NCBI GenBank assembly: GCA_029532625.1
Contig: JARFXM010000006.1
Coordinates: forward strand, 3,038,001 to 3,102,000
Reading direction: 5' to 3'
DNA from: Lomentospora prolificans
Lineage: Eukaryota; Ascomycota; Sordariomycetes; Microascales; Microascaceae
Length of the DNA: 64,000 nucleotides
The position numbers and the translations under genes were made by a program. This document shows, one piece after another, positions 45,001 to 57,757 of this stretch. Below the pieces are notes generated by a model. That model saw only the letters and a program-made list of their open reading frames with translations. It was not told where the DNA came from and did not search any database. Numbering within the stretch: the stretch's first letter is position 1; each line of letters begins with the position of its first letter.

Positions 45001-45763
45001 TACCGCAACAAGAATCGACGTCTCGTGATCATTTTGCCGAGCCGAACGGCAACCTCGTCTTCCAAGATGCTGAACTTATTTTTCACATGCATTACGTCAA
45101 AATGTTGGAAACTCTTGAATTCGTCGTCGGGAACATCCTTTAATCGATCTAGAGGTGCAGGTGAGCGAATCTGCATCTGATACAGGGATGTGATCGCCAG
45201 TCTAATGGATAATATGAGGCGGGAGAATATCTCCTTGTCTCCGGAAAGACGGTCATCGGCGGCTACGGTTTCCAGGTCTGCCGGCGGATCGTCAGAGGCG
45301 GATGATATTTCCGAAAGAGAAGACGATTTCTCAGAATCCGATACGTCCGACGCTAAATCTGATGGGTCCTCGCCCAGTAGACGAAGCGCCCTAGAGACAT
45401 GGCGACAAAGAATGCGATTGACTTCCAGGATCTATTATCAAGGGGGACCAGAAAGAGCCTCAAGATCAGCTTTAAGTCTGGTATATAATGACGACAAGGT
45501 GGATTCGAGGCTGCACTAACCCGATCCCGGTAGAAAGTTGCCTCTTCTAGCCGATAATCCAGAGACAGCTTGTAACTCTGGTGGCCTGCCCCTACGTTAC
45601 CGGCCCAAAGCTGGTATCTGTCGAATTCATCGAGCAGGTCCGTGAGCAGAGCTGGCTCCGATTGCAGCCACTTGTGCGTCGAAAGCTGCGTAGCGGCACA
45701 GAGACGGCCAAAAAGGCCATGGCAGAGCAGGTGCGACACTGCTATAGGCCTTTCTAGCTCCAT
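42098..45763 (-). CDS. C2H2-like zinc-finger protein with C-terminal coiled coil
   Basis: Eight exons: 45763-45521, 45431-44572, 44485-44038, 43958-43563, 43486-43156, 43097-42727, 42674-42450, 42397-42098. Phases close throughout to 1057 residues. The N-terminal helical region (LLDEFDRYQLWAGNVGAG, SLDYRLEEATFYRD; later APLDRLKDVPDDEF, DVMHVKNKFS) is a widespread fungal module. Next come zinc-binding pairs: FECWYC, PYVCTFSNC...WWEHEMQNH, FFCNSHGH...HMAKEH, and CNLCGK...HVSRHLQHLALFAIP (about 355-500). Residues 650-1057 are mostly long Glu/Lys/Leu helices (RRLEKCLELMQELMKELGHW, EDAKRALEESKDNVASLRRQ), likely coiled coil. An alternative splits the locus at 43482/43390 into two genes. It diverges from the DUF7580 gene at 46.1 kb. 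The module is common beside fungal NLR/HET-type genes; function unknown. Confidence 0.72.
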
Positions 45764-46080
45764 TGAGCTATCTAAAATTTTTGTGCTTGCGGCTGATCGA
45801 AGTTATCCCTCATCGTGACAAGATCTGGCGACGGACTGCGGGGTCTAGAACAGCTCTGGTGCTGGCCAGGCCACCCACGTGACATATATGTTGCTCCAAT
45901 GAGGTGAGGCAATTGGCAACCTGTGCTGGCATCAATGCGGGTTCCTAAAATCCCCGCACCTGCTGTGATCGCTATATCAGACTCGTCACGACCCGGGAGA
46001 AGATCTACCAGGGTCCTGCGGGCTCCGGTTAATCTTTTTTTGTAGATTCCTTCCTTCCCTAATCGGCCACGGTAGACAAA
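45764..46080. promoter_or_regulatory. shared 317-bp divergent promoter
   Basis: Lies between two head-to-head start codons. It contains a palindromic CACGTG E-box (45876-45881), a CCAAT box (45896-45900) and an inverted CCAAT (ATTGG, 45912-45916). Such a compact, symmetric set could coordinate both genes; binding is not shown. Confidence 0.5.
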
Positions 46081-48325
46081 ATGTCCGGCTTTGAGATTGT
46101 GGGCGTCGTACTAGGTGCCATTCCCCTCGTGGTTGGAGCCGTAACGCAGTACAGCAAGGGGGTAAGTGCAATGATTCCCTAACGTTAGGCGGCTTGGTGA
46201 CGAATGGCTCGCCAATGCATCGCTAAAATCGAGTCTTAACGGGATTAGGCATCTGTGATTAGAGATATGCTCGAATACGAGCTTCTGTTTGATGATATGG
46301 ACGCTAGGCTACAGGCGGTCCGTTGGACGTTTAGACAAACATGTGAACAGCTCCTAGACGGGCTATCACTCCCAAGTGGCTCGCCGCTTGCCGATGATAC
46401 ACTTAGAGATTTGCTGGAACGGCAGGTGGGTTGGGAGTCAGAGGAATTGAACCAAGCACTCCTTCGCAAGATTGGCATGGATGATTACATGGCATTTCGA
46501 AAAGCGGCCAAGAGTATTGATCGGCATTTGAGACTCTTGGCTGACAAACTCGGGCTTGACAGTACATGGACGGTCAGTCTCACTCATATTTCTCCCGCAT
46601 ATTAATAGTGAGCTATAACACGATACTCATTCTCTTAGGCGCCATTCGTGATTGACGGACAAGTCGACGCGAAGCGCCGCAAGAAGTTCTTCAAAGCTAT
46701 AGTCAAGGTGAAAGGAGGGTTTCAGGCGAAAGATTGTACTTCCATTATAACTATGATTCAAGCTGATGCAAACACCCTCCGAGAATGTGTCAGAACAGCG
46801 AACCAGCTGGAACGCACCCGGGAAGTCAAAAGACTGGCGAAACCATCGCCATCGTCATGGATTACCGCCCGAAACCATTCAAAACGCTTGTACGAGATGC
46901 TACAGTCTACCTTCTCTGCATCATGCACGTCCCATAAACACACGGCCCAGGTGAGACTTAAAGCACCTTCGAAGAAGCAGGCAGGATACACAGCGGATGA
47001 TGCCATTCCCTTCTCATTCATGCTGCAACATGCGTCCAGCGAAGACGGTGATCTACCCTGGGAATATCGTCATGTCCATTTCATTCCATTCGTGTCAGAG
47101 TAAGTATTATGTTCCTTGTTTTCTGAAGCTGTGAGATATTCCCTGGCTAGACCAGGGGGTCCCGTAAACCTTCCGGACACGCATCCTTCCGCGCAACTAT
47201 TACTGATTGTTTCGTCTAGAGTAGGACAGGAATGTCGACTCCCCAGTGATGGTCAAGTCCCATTGATACAGGTCAGTGCGCCTACAACTGAAGTAAGAAA
47301 ACACGGGAAGTGTGAATCAGGCACGAAAATAGAGAACATATGCCTCCATATGGGACAGTGCGTCGGTGGCCGTCCTTGTTGGGGATACGTCGATGAGAGT
47401 GCCTGGCAATACCATATTCACGAAGACCCCTGTCCGCTTTCCTGCGGAATCAAGCCGTCTATGGTGAAGACTCTACGAAAACGGATGTTAGATACAGAGG
47501 CGAGATTTATTCTTTCGACGAGAGAGAAGTATGTCATTTTTGGGCGAGCTTAGTGAATTGGACCCTTGCTAATGCTTGTTGATTAGGAGGAGAATCGCAC
47601 TTCTTCTGGCCTCAGCAGTCCTTCAACTACATGGGACTGCATGGTTAAGTAAAGCTTGGACGCTTGACGATGTTTTTGTCATGGAAAATTGCGAACTTTA
47701 CGTGCCGCGGTGTTTGGACGGCGAGAAACCGAAAGATCACCGACCTGAACATTCTAGGACCTTTGATATTCTCCGAAACGAAACTCTCTTTGCTTTGGGC
47801 GAAGCTTTGATCGAGCTGACGTACTACACACCTCTTTCGAGCCCGGATAAACTCACGCGATACGATAATGCCATCAAAATGGCGAAGAAGCTTCAACAAG
47901 ATGAACTTGGAGGCTTTGCTTCGGTAGTGGCGAACTGCCTTGTGCCATCGTCACCAAATCAGCTCGAATTCGACCTCGAGGGAGAACCGTTTCTCCAGTG
48001 GTATTACGAGAATATAGTTCTGCCTCTAAAAGAAGACTACGAGATCTTCCTTCAAGCAGGTGATTCTCTCGCGATATCCAGGAGCGCCACACTTGCGGCT
48101 TCCAGAAAGAATGAGGAAAATACAGGACAATGTTTGCCAGATACGTCAGGTTCGATCGCTTTGGGATCGCTACAGAATCGCGCGGAAGGGGGTCCATTGC
48201 AAGGGCAAACAGCTCAGCCACTCACGTTTGCACGGAATATAGCCAGAGTCCCCGAATTCAAAGCCGCGGGGAACAAGTCTCGAAAACTTTTGCAGGGAAT
48301 CAAGATGGCGTTCGAGTCACGGTAA
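46081..48325 (+). CDS. DUF7580-type fungal protein
   Basis: Five exons: 46081-46161, 46249-46572, 46639-47099, 47220-47528, 47587-48325 (donors GTAAGT, GTCAGT, GTAAGT, GTATGT). Total 637 residues. The N-terminus MSGFEIVGVVLGAIPLVVGA followed by SVIRDMLEYELLFDDMDARLQ is typical of fungal helical prion/NLR-associated proteins. The middle has RLYEMLQSTFSASCTSHKHTAQVRL, and the C-terminal block (RRIALLLASAVLQLHGTAWLSKAWTLDDVFVM, then FALGEALIELTYY, DNAIKMAKKLQQDELGGFASVVANCL) is the DUF7580 (PF24476) signature. Such proteins recur at polymorphic loci and as partners of incompatibility genes; molecular activity is unknown. It shares a promoter with the zinc-finger/coiled-coil gene. Confidence 0.85.
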
Positions 48326-51300
48326 TGGGGAATATGGTCATGGTGTTATTTTGGATAGTGCTATCGATATTAGGCAGGAGTTCAGGGAATACATACGTCT
48401 TTCTCGCGGAGAATGCTGATCCAGACTTTGGAAATAGAATATAGTTTTTAGTTCTATCAATTAGATCCCAAAAACACAGACGGCAGAGTACCGAAGCCCG
48501 AGCCTGGACCAAGAGCGTATAAATATCGAAGTACTATAATTCAATCGTCCCCGACACCACTCGCCTATTGGAATATTCATAGCGCCTTGTTGCCGCTACA
48601 CTACGATAACAATTGGCCGAATCCAAAGAGCTAAAAGGTATCTTAGGCCTCTGACGCAACGGGCCGTCAACCATCTCCAGGTGTAGGTATCCGGGCCGCA
48701 CGTCACCGGTGACCGCGCTACAACCCTACGGATGACCCTAATCAACTATGGAATCATCATAGTCGGCTACTGGAGAACGAGAGGCATCTTGCTTCCACGT
48801 GATGGGTTGCAGAAGATTATCTAGTTGTGCAAGCCAGAATCATTCGCGCGAATGCCCCTACGGCTGGTTGTTGAATGCTCTCGAACGACGCTAGGAAGCC
48901 AACGATGACTGGATGGTGAACCTGAACGCCAGGTTAACGACTGCGTACAGTTTACAATATCCCTCATATCGAAGACAGGATTTTTCTTAGCCGATCCAAA
49001 GTGACAAGTCAAACCTGGGGAAGGTCCGGATGCACCCCAAAAATCTTCGGCAGAATGAGCTCGTTGACCTTCTCAGAGTGGTATTATTGCTCTTAGCTTC
49101 CCATATACATATTTTCCGAGAGAGCAAATAAGCCACCTTGCACCCTGCAAGGATGGGGCCGCCCATGGGCCCTTGAACGACAGCAAGGACAGCCGTATCG
49201 GCGCTCATTTGATCGCGGGTCATCGTAATACTCGCTGCTCTGACGCTTACGATGCAAGCTTGGTACAGGCTCATCGGAGACCACCATTCACAGCCATGTT
49301 GCCCGGTATACCCGCGTCTACACGAGGCAGCCCACTCCCGAATAGCAACCGTCAGAATGCGACCTGGGTCCTCATCCAATCCCAAACCATATGCCATCTG
49401 CACGCTGGCGTTCTTTATGGTATTATATACAGCCTATGAGTTGAAGCAGGAAGAAGCTTGAAGATGAGAATAGGCCACAGTCTATGCGAAGAAACCAGCG
49501 TCGATCGTGACACCTGACCGCATGCTACTTGGTATTAGCTACATCTGACGAAAATATTTTGTCGCCATTCTGATTATTATCCGTCCGCTTCCTTCCTCTC
49601 ACAAGAGTACTCCTGCATATCCGCATTGTGTCCTTGACGGCGCTTACACACAGACTGGTCCTCAGATTGCCGCCTACTCCCGGACACGCCTTTGCCAACC
49701 AGGCCACGATTTGTTAAAAGTCGAGCCTAGCATTTAACTACTTTTTAGGATGTTTGAATGGGTTTGCCACCAGAGTGACTTGATCAGATAGAATCCAAAT
49801 GCTTAGTTCGTGAGCAGAGTATATAACTCGTAAAGAGACCATCACTTACGAGGAGCGAGGAACATCACTGAGGAACGCCGTGACGATACCGCCAGCGCGT
49901 TGAGCTCTGACGGAGCTCTGACCAGGGCGGCGGTGGCGTGCCAGGTCAGCCAGGTACTACGACGCCACACCGCTCTGTTGAACCATTTTGACCACTGAAG
50001 CTTTTTAACAGGCATTCCCAGAGGTCTGGGATATTAGGACAGAATATTACGCCACATGGCACGAAAATAGTCTGTACCCGCGCAAACGTTCCTTGCAAAG
50101 GCTTCAGGTCATGGACACTGCCGATCTTGGTTAAATGCGACTCTTCGGACAGGAATGTCCCGACTAAGACTACTTGTGCCTTCTCGCAGCCCCGTTGCTT
50201 TACAAGCGCACGTATGAATGGGACGTCTCCTCACTGCTGGTGTGATATTATTGGTGGCTTCCTGGCAATGCCGGAGCTACCCAAATCGAGACTAGGCGCA
50301 GGATTGAGGAGATTCTCACTTGGCACCAGTGACCTCAACCTCCAATTTAGGTCCTGGCGATCAACAAGTGCAACGAATAATCACCGATCCGACTTTGCGG
50401 GCTAGAAGGTCTTCAATTGAACGAATAGATGTTTCCTGGATACTATTTTCAACCTCAGAATCTTCCAAGCGAATGTCTACCGAAGTTCGCAAGTTGGAAT
50501 TTGGACAACGCGCAATTTGGTCCTATCTCTAGGGAACTATTTTAGCATGCACTATTAACTACCATTGGATGCAACATTGCTACTACCAGCTTGCCCTCCG
50601 GCGGTCAGCGCCTCTACTCATCATTTCCACTTGTTAACCCCTCTGAGCAAGCAATTTACTCCCGATATACCGTGAGAAACAAGAACCTCGATCTAAGAAG
50701 CGACGGGCGCTAGTCCCCAAGAGGCAACGTAAACAGCGAGCGTAGCCGTTGGTGTGTGGTCGATTCGGGGAGGAAACATAGCGAAGGCCCCCGAAGGCCA
50801 TCCAGCGTGTGCGCAACCCTACCCCCTTCGTCATTCACGGCCGAATCAACTGGCATGCACCCACGCCAGAACTAGAAATCTAAGGCCCTCTCGTCAAGGC
50901 GTCTGTCATTCTTGAGGATCCAATTCTCTTTTCAAGACCCAAACCCCCGCTCAACGTTTCCCTCGGATGGGGCTAATTAATAGCGGCCCTAGATGATGCG
51001 GACACTGGTAAACATTGGCTATGAGAGGTAGATGTGGTGACATGCTGCCCTTGGCCCTGGCTCGGTTGGGTGCTCGTTTGGGCATCCACCTCCCGTCTAT
51101 TGGCTGCACAACCATGGTCCGATCGGCGATCTTTTAGCCGATGGACCGGGTGGGCTCGCGAGAAGGCTTCCCGAACCGTACTCTAGCTTACTTCTGAGGT
51201 AGCACTGAAAACCCCATGGGGTAATTTTGGAGTAATGACCGCAAGGTGCACGGATTGTGCGCGCCGTCTCTGTGGAGAAGGTTGACTTGTGGGGTTTTCC

Positions 51301-51415
51301 GTCCGATGAATGCAAAAATAGGTTGTTATAAAAGACATGAACATCGCCATGCAAATCCTAAATTGACCTTCGCGAGAGCCGACTCTCGATCGCGCAAGCC
51401 AAATCGCAAGACAAC
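48326..51415. other. 3.1-kb stretch without a supported gene
   Basis: The longest frame (48987-49403, minus) has a phrase (MAYGLGLDEDPGR) faintly like a fungal transcription-factor domain, but no support before or after. This could be eroded coding DNA. No RNA gene or repeat was recognised. Confidence 0.45.
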
Positions 51416-53683
51416 ATGAAGTTGCCACGCCTGCTTCCGACGGCCCTTTCCCTGTCGTCTTTCCTGCAGTTGGCCGCTGGAGAGCTCGTGGCCAATGAGA
51501 ATTCTACCACGCTCGTCATCGCCAATGACCGGCTATACGCAGCTGTGGCCAAGAGTAGTGGGGGGATCGTGAGTCTGTCGCTTGACGGCCAGAACCTTTT
51601 GGGGACGAAATCCGGAAGCGTTGGTCAAGGCCCGTATCTTGACTGTTACTGCGTTCCCGAAGGGTTTTGGACGCCAGGAACCGGGAGTCCCACTTACAAG
51701 CTTTTCAGTGGGACGGATTCTAGTGGTACCGCCTATGGCGGCATCATGATGTCCGACATATACGCTTCGACCGGCCAGGTCCTCCAGCAGTATTGGTTTC
51801 TCCGCGACGGGGAGACTGGTCTGCATACGTTTAGTCGTGTTCAGTACAGCAACGAAAGCCGGCCATTCTTGAGAAACCTTCAAGAGCTCCGAACGTTGTT
51901 CCGCCCCAACACGGACATGTGGACTCATCTGCTCACCAACGAGAAGCACTATGCTCCGCTCCCCGGGGCCGCGGCGAAGGCCGCTCAAGTGGTGGTCCAA
52001 GACGCGACGTGGTACTTGGGCAACACCCCCAATGACGCCTACGTCGAGGCTGAATCAGACTATTTTACCAAATACATGTTTGCTGACTCGTTCCGGGACA
52101 TCTCTGCTTATGGCATGTGAGTTATAGCAACCTTTAAAACCTACATGTTAGCGCACATGTCTTAACACAGACATAGGTTTTCTGATGGCTCAAACACTCA
52201 TGATGGCTCCACGTATGGAGCTTGGATGGTCATGAATACCAAGGACACCTACTTTGGCGGGCCTCTTCGCTCTGACCTCACAGTTGACGGCATCGTTTAC
52301 AACTACATTACTTCCAATCATTTCGGAGCCCAGACGGTAGGCGCGTCAGCATGACAACTGGAAACCGTACACTAGTAGAGCTCGAATCTAACAATCAGTA
52401 GCCCAATATTACCAGCGGCTTCGACCGAACCTTTGGACCTGTGAGTCGGCCGCTCATTTTAAGACGCGCATCATACCTAACGCAGGATATTAATAGCAAT
52501 ATTACCATTTTAACAAGTTCCCGAAAGGAACGGGTATTCTTACTGCGCACGCCGACGCGGCTCAATATGCCGACCCAGAGTGGAATGCCGCATTCTATGA
52601 CTCAATCGCACGCCATGTCCCAAACTATGTGCCGACTTCGAATCGTGGTAGTCTGAAGCTTAAAGTGTCCCTCCCAAAGAATGCCAAAAAGCCAATTGCG
52701 GTTCTCGCCCAAGAAGGCGTTGACTTCCAGGATAACAATGTTGACACTAAAGCCTACCAGTATTGGGTTGACATTGACGCCGACGGCACTGCCACCATTC
52801 CCATGGTCAAGGCGGGAAAATATCGACTCACTATCTATGCGGCTGGTGTCTTTGGCCAGTACACCCAAGACAAGATCGTTATCTCTGCCAGAAAGACGCA
52901 GAGAGTGACTGTACGATGGACTGAACAGAAGGCCGGCACTGAGCTCTGGAGGATTGGGACACCTGATAAGTCGGCTGGCGAATATCGACATGGCTACGTG
53001 CGAGATACGACACACCCTCAAAAGCCGGAGGAGTACCGTTTGTACTGGCCACTCTATGATTATCCCACCGAGTTCCCGAACGGTGTCAACTTCAAGGTTG
53101 GAAAGAGCGACGTGTCCAAGGACTTCAATTACATCCACTGGAGTGTCTTTGGCGGCAAGGCGAATCCCCTTCGTCCAGAGCCTTACATTGGAAATGGAGA
53201 TGTCAATAACTGGACTGTTGCCTTTGACGTGACGAATGCGCAGCTTAAGCATAAGAAGACGGCGACGTTTACGGTTCAGCTTGCAGGTGCCAAAACGGGG
53301 GCGGGTAATACTGACATCTTCAATGCGTCGGAACCCCACGCCAACCTCAAATACACAGTTAATGTGAACGGAAAAGATTTGGAGCCTTGGGTCATTCCGT
53401 GAGTTGGCCTTCATAATCTCTCGCTTCTCTTTTTTGCAGCCCCAATGCCTTAGTAAACTAACCACGCATTCGTAGCTACTACCAAGGCAGTTCGTGCGGC
53501 GTCCGGGCCGGCATCATATGCTACAACACCGCCCACCAGTTTGTGTTCGACGCAGACCTATTGACTTCTGGCACGAATGAAATGATTCTGAGCCTTCCTT
53601 ATAATGCTACGAACTATGAACCGGCGATTTTGCCCACCACGGTATATGTTCAGTATGACGCTCTTCGCCTAGAGATCAAGTAA
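51416..53683 (+). CDS. PL4 rhamnogalacturonan lyase
   Basis: Five exons: 51416-52116, 52177-52336, 52402-52440, 52497-53398, 53476-53683, giving 669 residues. A signal peptide (MKLPRLLPTALSLSSFLQLAAG) leads into the polysaccharide-lyase family 4 catalytic domain (LVIANDRLYAAVAKSSGGIVSL, GSGSVGQGPYLDCYC, QQYWFLRDGETGLHTFSR, LRTLFRPN, KYMFADSFRDISAYGM then HDGSTYGAWMVMN). A fibronectin-III-like domain (GTATIPMVKAGKYRLTIYAAG) and a carbohydrate-binding-like C-terminal domain (AGEYRHGYVRD...WPLYDYP, IHWSVFGGKAN, VAFDVTNAQLKHKKTATFTVQLAGA) complete the usual three-part layout. It cleaves the rhamnogalacturonan-I backbone of pectin by beta-elimination. Exon 3 is just 39 nt. Confidence 0.94.
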
Positions 53684-54439
53684 AGCCATGCTGTCATACG
53701 AACATTAGCAGTCGGGAGGAGTGATCCGGGTAGTTTCGACTTACTGAAAACTTCCAATAGTAATGTAATATCGACAGATGCGTTGAATTAATCTATAGAG
53801 GCCTTCAAATGGTGCCCTTCTGTCCTATTTAGAAGAAAACATTAATGCGTGTCATCATGGGAACCAAGTTTATATGGTTCCTTGATGCCCTCAAAGTTGT
53901 TCGTACGATTCCCATTTCCTTTCCAACTTTTGCACACGTATTCACTGTTTGAGTTCGGGAACTACGTCAACAATAACCGTCACCAACATGTAAGGGGCAA
54001 ATGCCAGACATCTGGCACCCCTCCATGATATCCTTGCCTGGCACAGAGTGTATAGGGGCCCAGACGTGGGTTGACGAACATCTATTCATATAGCTGTGGT
54101 TCATTGCAGAATGGAGGGCCACCGCATGTTAACTGGCCAGCTACAGTTTGGGTATATCCTCCACCGAATCGAAGACGGCGGTATGAAGGATCGTGGTTTT
54201 AAGCCCATGATAGGCTTAACGGATACAACCATTCCCATTCTCGATTTGGAAAAGAAGAGTGTAGTGTAGGCCCAAGAATAGATGCCTCGGCGCGCGCTGG
54301 GCCCCGCCGGGTAGTAGACCCTGCCCATCCCACTATCCGCTGTCCGAGCATGGCACGCCGGCGGTGTATTCGTGTGCAGTGAGTCAGGTTATGAGCGATA
54401 GCGCTTATGGGCCACGTGGTTACGCGACAATCCCCGTAG
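53684..54439. other. intergenic, PL4 downstream region
   Basis: No gene recognised. It leads into an SDR pseudogene. Confidence 0.5.
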
Positions 54440-55000
54440 GAGATGCTCAGGACTGTATAGGAGCTGGAACGGGCAGGGGCCATGGTGGTGACTACCAGTC
54501 TGATGGGGTCGGCGGAAGATTGTCCGGTTTATGCACCTGCGGCCTTCCTAGAAGTCGTTGTCAACCTCACCCTCTCCATGTGACCCTGTACCTGCTCACT
54601 CATTAGAAGCAGAAGCAGCGGGTACTAAGTGACCGCGCCAAAGTAGACCGTGCGTTTGATTCGATTGCGCACCAAGTCGGTGCAATTAATGTTCTTGTGT
54701 GCAATGCTGGGAGCGAGGCAGAGCTCAGCCCAGTCATCGAATATTTGACTCGGAGAAACCTTTCAAACGCTTGGAACTAACATCCTCCCGACCATCAATT
54801 CGGTTCAAGCTTTCACGAAGCAAGCATGCCCGCCCGTCCTGCCCTAATCCATATATTTGGCCACAGCGCATATGGGTCCTAGTATCCCCAGACAGAGTGA
54901 TTATAACTCCAGCAAGCTCGTGGCGCTCAAACTAGTGGACTGATTCGTGCATGAAAATCCCCACTGCCATGTTGTGAACATACACCCCGGATGAGCGCGG
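54440..55000 (+). pseudogene. short-chain dehydrogenase/reductase pseudogene
   Basis: Three plus-strand blocks in order match one SDR. The cofactor loop is IGAGTGRGHGG near 54457-54490 (TGxxxGxG-like). Next is DRAKVDRAFDSIAHQVGAIN then VLVCNAGSE near 54631-54714. Finally SDYNSSKLVALKLVD holds the catalytic Tyr-x-x-x-Lys (54902-54916), followed by FVHENPHCHVVNIHPG. The second and third blocks are in different frames, and the last is interrupted by an in-frame TGA after KLVD and ends at another TGA. The coding sequence is therefore broken by at least one frameshift and a nonsense codon. It sits between the PL4 lyase and the sugar transporter. Confidence 0.75.
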
Positions 55001-55911
55001 CGATAAAAATGAACAATATGCCTGAACAAGCTCGAGATAAAGGTTTACGCCTCAACGCTCCGCGTAGTGTCCCTGCTGAACTGGATAAGTAACCACTTTC
55101 ACGTCCAGCTGAGTTAACCTTTGCGTGTGGCTAGCTTCGCATGAAGCCGAATTTCTAAAAGGGGAATTGGTCCGGGCTAATGGGGACATGGAAGTGTTAC
55201 GACAGAGGTCAGACGAGGCCAAGAGTACTCGCTTGTTAATCTGGGCCTTGAGGGCATGCCCATGTAATCTTGGAGGCTTCTCATGAGATTAGGTGGCTCG
55301 ACATGGCTATGCTACTACACGGAAAATTGAAGGCGAATGACTGCTTCACGTTCCTGTCTAGCACTAAAAGTCCGCGGATAAATCAGTCTCGGCCATTGTG
55401 GAGGATTCTCGGCCCCACACAGGCGACTGTTCGGCGCAAGCTTAACCGAGACTGGGGACTGACGATATTTTCCGTCCCCACATCGCGAGCTCCCTCAGCT
55501 GTCCAGCCAGAAGATTTCTCCGAGAATCGTTTAGCACCATTGATGAAAAACCACGAGCCAAATGACCCAAGGCCATGGGTTAGTCGCAAGTCGGCGGCCA
55601 CAGCTGTATGATCCCTAAAGAATTCGCCCCGCAAACCCCCGCCATTTCCCCGTTTTTCCCCAGATGAAGGCTGCGCTCGCTCCAAGGAAAATGGGCTGCG
55701 AAGCCCGGGCCAAGTGGAGAATGATTTTGCTAAGGCCTTCGACACACTCTGCACCCTAGGTTGGAGTCAAGCTAAGCACTACTACTTAAATCTCCCATCA
55801 CCGCCGCCAATTTTGCCGCCTCCATATCGGAATCCGTCGCCATCGCTAGTCCAAGTATCATTGACGCAGCCTTTCTTTTCACGGCCAAAGGTATACATAC
55901 ATTCACCCGCC
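55001..55911. other. intergenic, transporter promoter
   Basis: Separates the SDR remnant and the transporter. Frames around 55270-55754 on both strands overlap and are not convincing. The last 130 bp before the transporter ATG are pyrimidine-rich (CCACCGCCAATTTTGCC-like). Confidence 0.5.
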
Positions 55912-57757
55912 ATGGCTAATACCGATAACGAACCATCGAAAGTCGAAACGGTCAAGGCCGATGTAAACCACGACGAGACCGTCTTGGCAGTCGAGCAGCA
56001 TGTGGAAAACGACAAGACGCTTATGCAGTCTATCAAAGAGAACCCGCGCATCATCGCCTTTACTTTCCTTGCCAACTGCGGTTCCTTTTTGTTCGGCTAC
56101 GATGTTCTCGTCCAAGGGGCCATTAACGCTCTGCCCATGTTTTCGTGAGTCCTCTTGCTTCTTCCCCGCGCCGGGTTGGAATGACTATTATTATTGACTA
56201 ACTTGCATCTACCCGCAGCATCACCTTTGGTTCCTTATATGGCGACGGATACATTCTGCCTGCGCTTTGGCAAGGGCTCTGGCAGGCCTTCAATGCGCTA
56301 GGCATCATGATTGGCGCTGCTGGGAACGGATTCCTCCAGGATTTGTTTGGGCGCAAAATTATGTTCTTCGTTGGGGGCGTTATCTCTGCCATCGGTAAGG
56401 CCAGTCTAGTAGCACACAGCGATGAGTAACGGCTCGCTAATTACTTGCTTAGGTACCGCTATCGCCTATGTAGCGTCTGATTTGGATGTGGTGAACCATA
56501 GGCGTGGACTGCTCTTGGTTGGAAAGTTCATCATCGGCATGTCAATGGGTATTATGATGTCTACTTGCCAGACTTATGTCTCCGAGATCTCGCCGCCGAA
56601 GCTTCGAACAATTCTCCTAGGCTTCTATCCCTTTCTGATTGTAAGGAGACTATCAAGTATTAGCACTTGACTATAGGAGATTAGACTGACGAGACATTGT
56701 CCAGACTGTGGGACAGATGATTGCTATCAATGTGGTGTTCTCACGAGTAGCCGTCATGGATCTATCAGCATTGAAGATCCCCTTCGCCTCTCAGTGGGCT
56801 TTCTCTGGATACGCCATGCTGGTCGCCTTCATCCTTCCCGAGAGCCCCGTTTATCTAGTCAGCAAGAACAAAATCGAACAGGCGAGAAAGGTTCTGCGCC
56901 TTGTCGCCCCCGCTGTCTCGGCCGACGAGCGCATCTCCTACATCCGGGCGACAGCAGAACAGGAAAGGGCAACTCAAAGCCAGGAACCGTCCATCGCCGA
57001 GTGCTTCCGAGGCACACACCTCCGACGCACTCGGATCGTTGCGTTGCTCAACTCACTACAGCAGTTTATTGGCGTGTCATTGGTTTCTAACTCGTCCTAC
57101 TTTTTCATCATGGCGGGTATGGCCCCGACCATGTCGTTGACGCTCAATCAGATTGGCGTGGCATGCAGCATGGTATGCACCTTGATTTCATGGGTTATTA
57201 TAACCAAAGTTGGGCGGAGGAGGGCCATCTTGGCGAGCTTTGCGCTTGCTGGGCTGATTTTCTTGGGAATGGGCGTTGCCGGTATCTGGTCTCAGAACCC
57301 CACTGCACTCAGGTAATATTAATAAGTCAAAAGAGTCTGATCATCAAAGTCCGGTGAGATGCTAATACTAGTCTCTAGGTTCATCGGAGTGGCTCTCATC
57401 ATGGCTGCATGCTGCAGTAACCTCGGAACAGGAACCGCCTACCCCATTGCAGCCGCCGAGATGCCTGCGTCGAGACTACGTGCAAAGACTCTCGGCATCG
57501 GCTTTGGCGTCAACGCCTTCATGACCTGGGTCTTTGCCCTCTGTGTGCCGTACATGTTCAACGCCGACCAGGGGAATCTTGGCGGCAAAATCGGATTCGT
57601 GTTCTTTGGCTTTTGCATTATCGGATTTGTTTTGTCGTACCTTGAGATTCCCGAGACGAAGGATATCACTTATGCTACGATTAATCACCTGTTCCAGACG
57701 GGGACACCGGCTCGCAAGTTCAAGAACCTGGCTTCCTCGGAGCACATGGATATTTGA
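55912..57757 (+). CDS. MFS sugar transporter
   Basis: Five exons: 55912-56144, 56219-56394, 56453-56640, 56705-57312, 57379-57757, giving 527 residues. The sugar-porter family hallmarks are ANCGSFLFGYDVLVQG in helix 1, DLFGRKIMF between helices 2 and 3, GKFIIGMSMGIMMSTCQTYVSEISPPKLR, PESPVYLVSKNKIEQARKVLR in the central loop, VGRRRAIL, and PETKD at the C-terminus. The N-terminal cytosolic tail is about 60 residues. This branch resembles fungal proton-coupled oligosaccharide/alpha-glucoside transporters more than hexose carriers. Being 2.2 kb from a rhamnogalacturonan lyase makes pectin-derived sugars a possible substrate, but that is inference. Confidence 0.92.

Noticed and set aside
48987..49403. 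frame with a phrase like a fungal transcription-factor domain
   Set aside because: The match is a single short phrase; no zinc cluster or further domain is found on either side.
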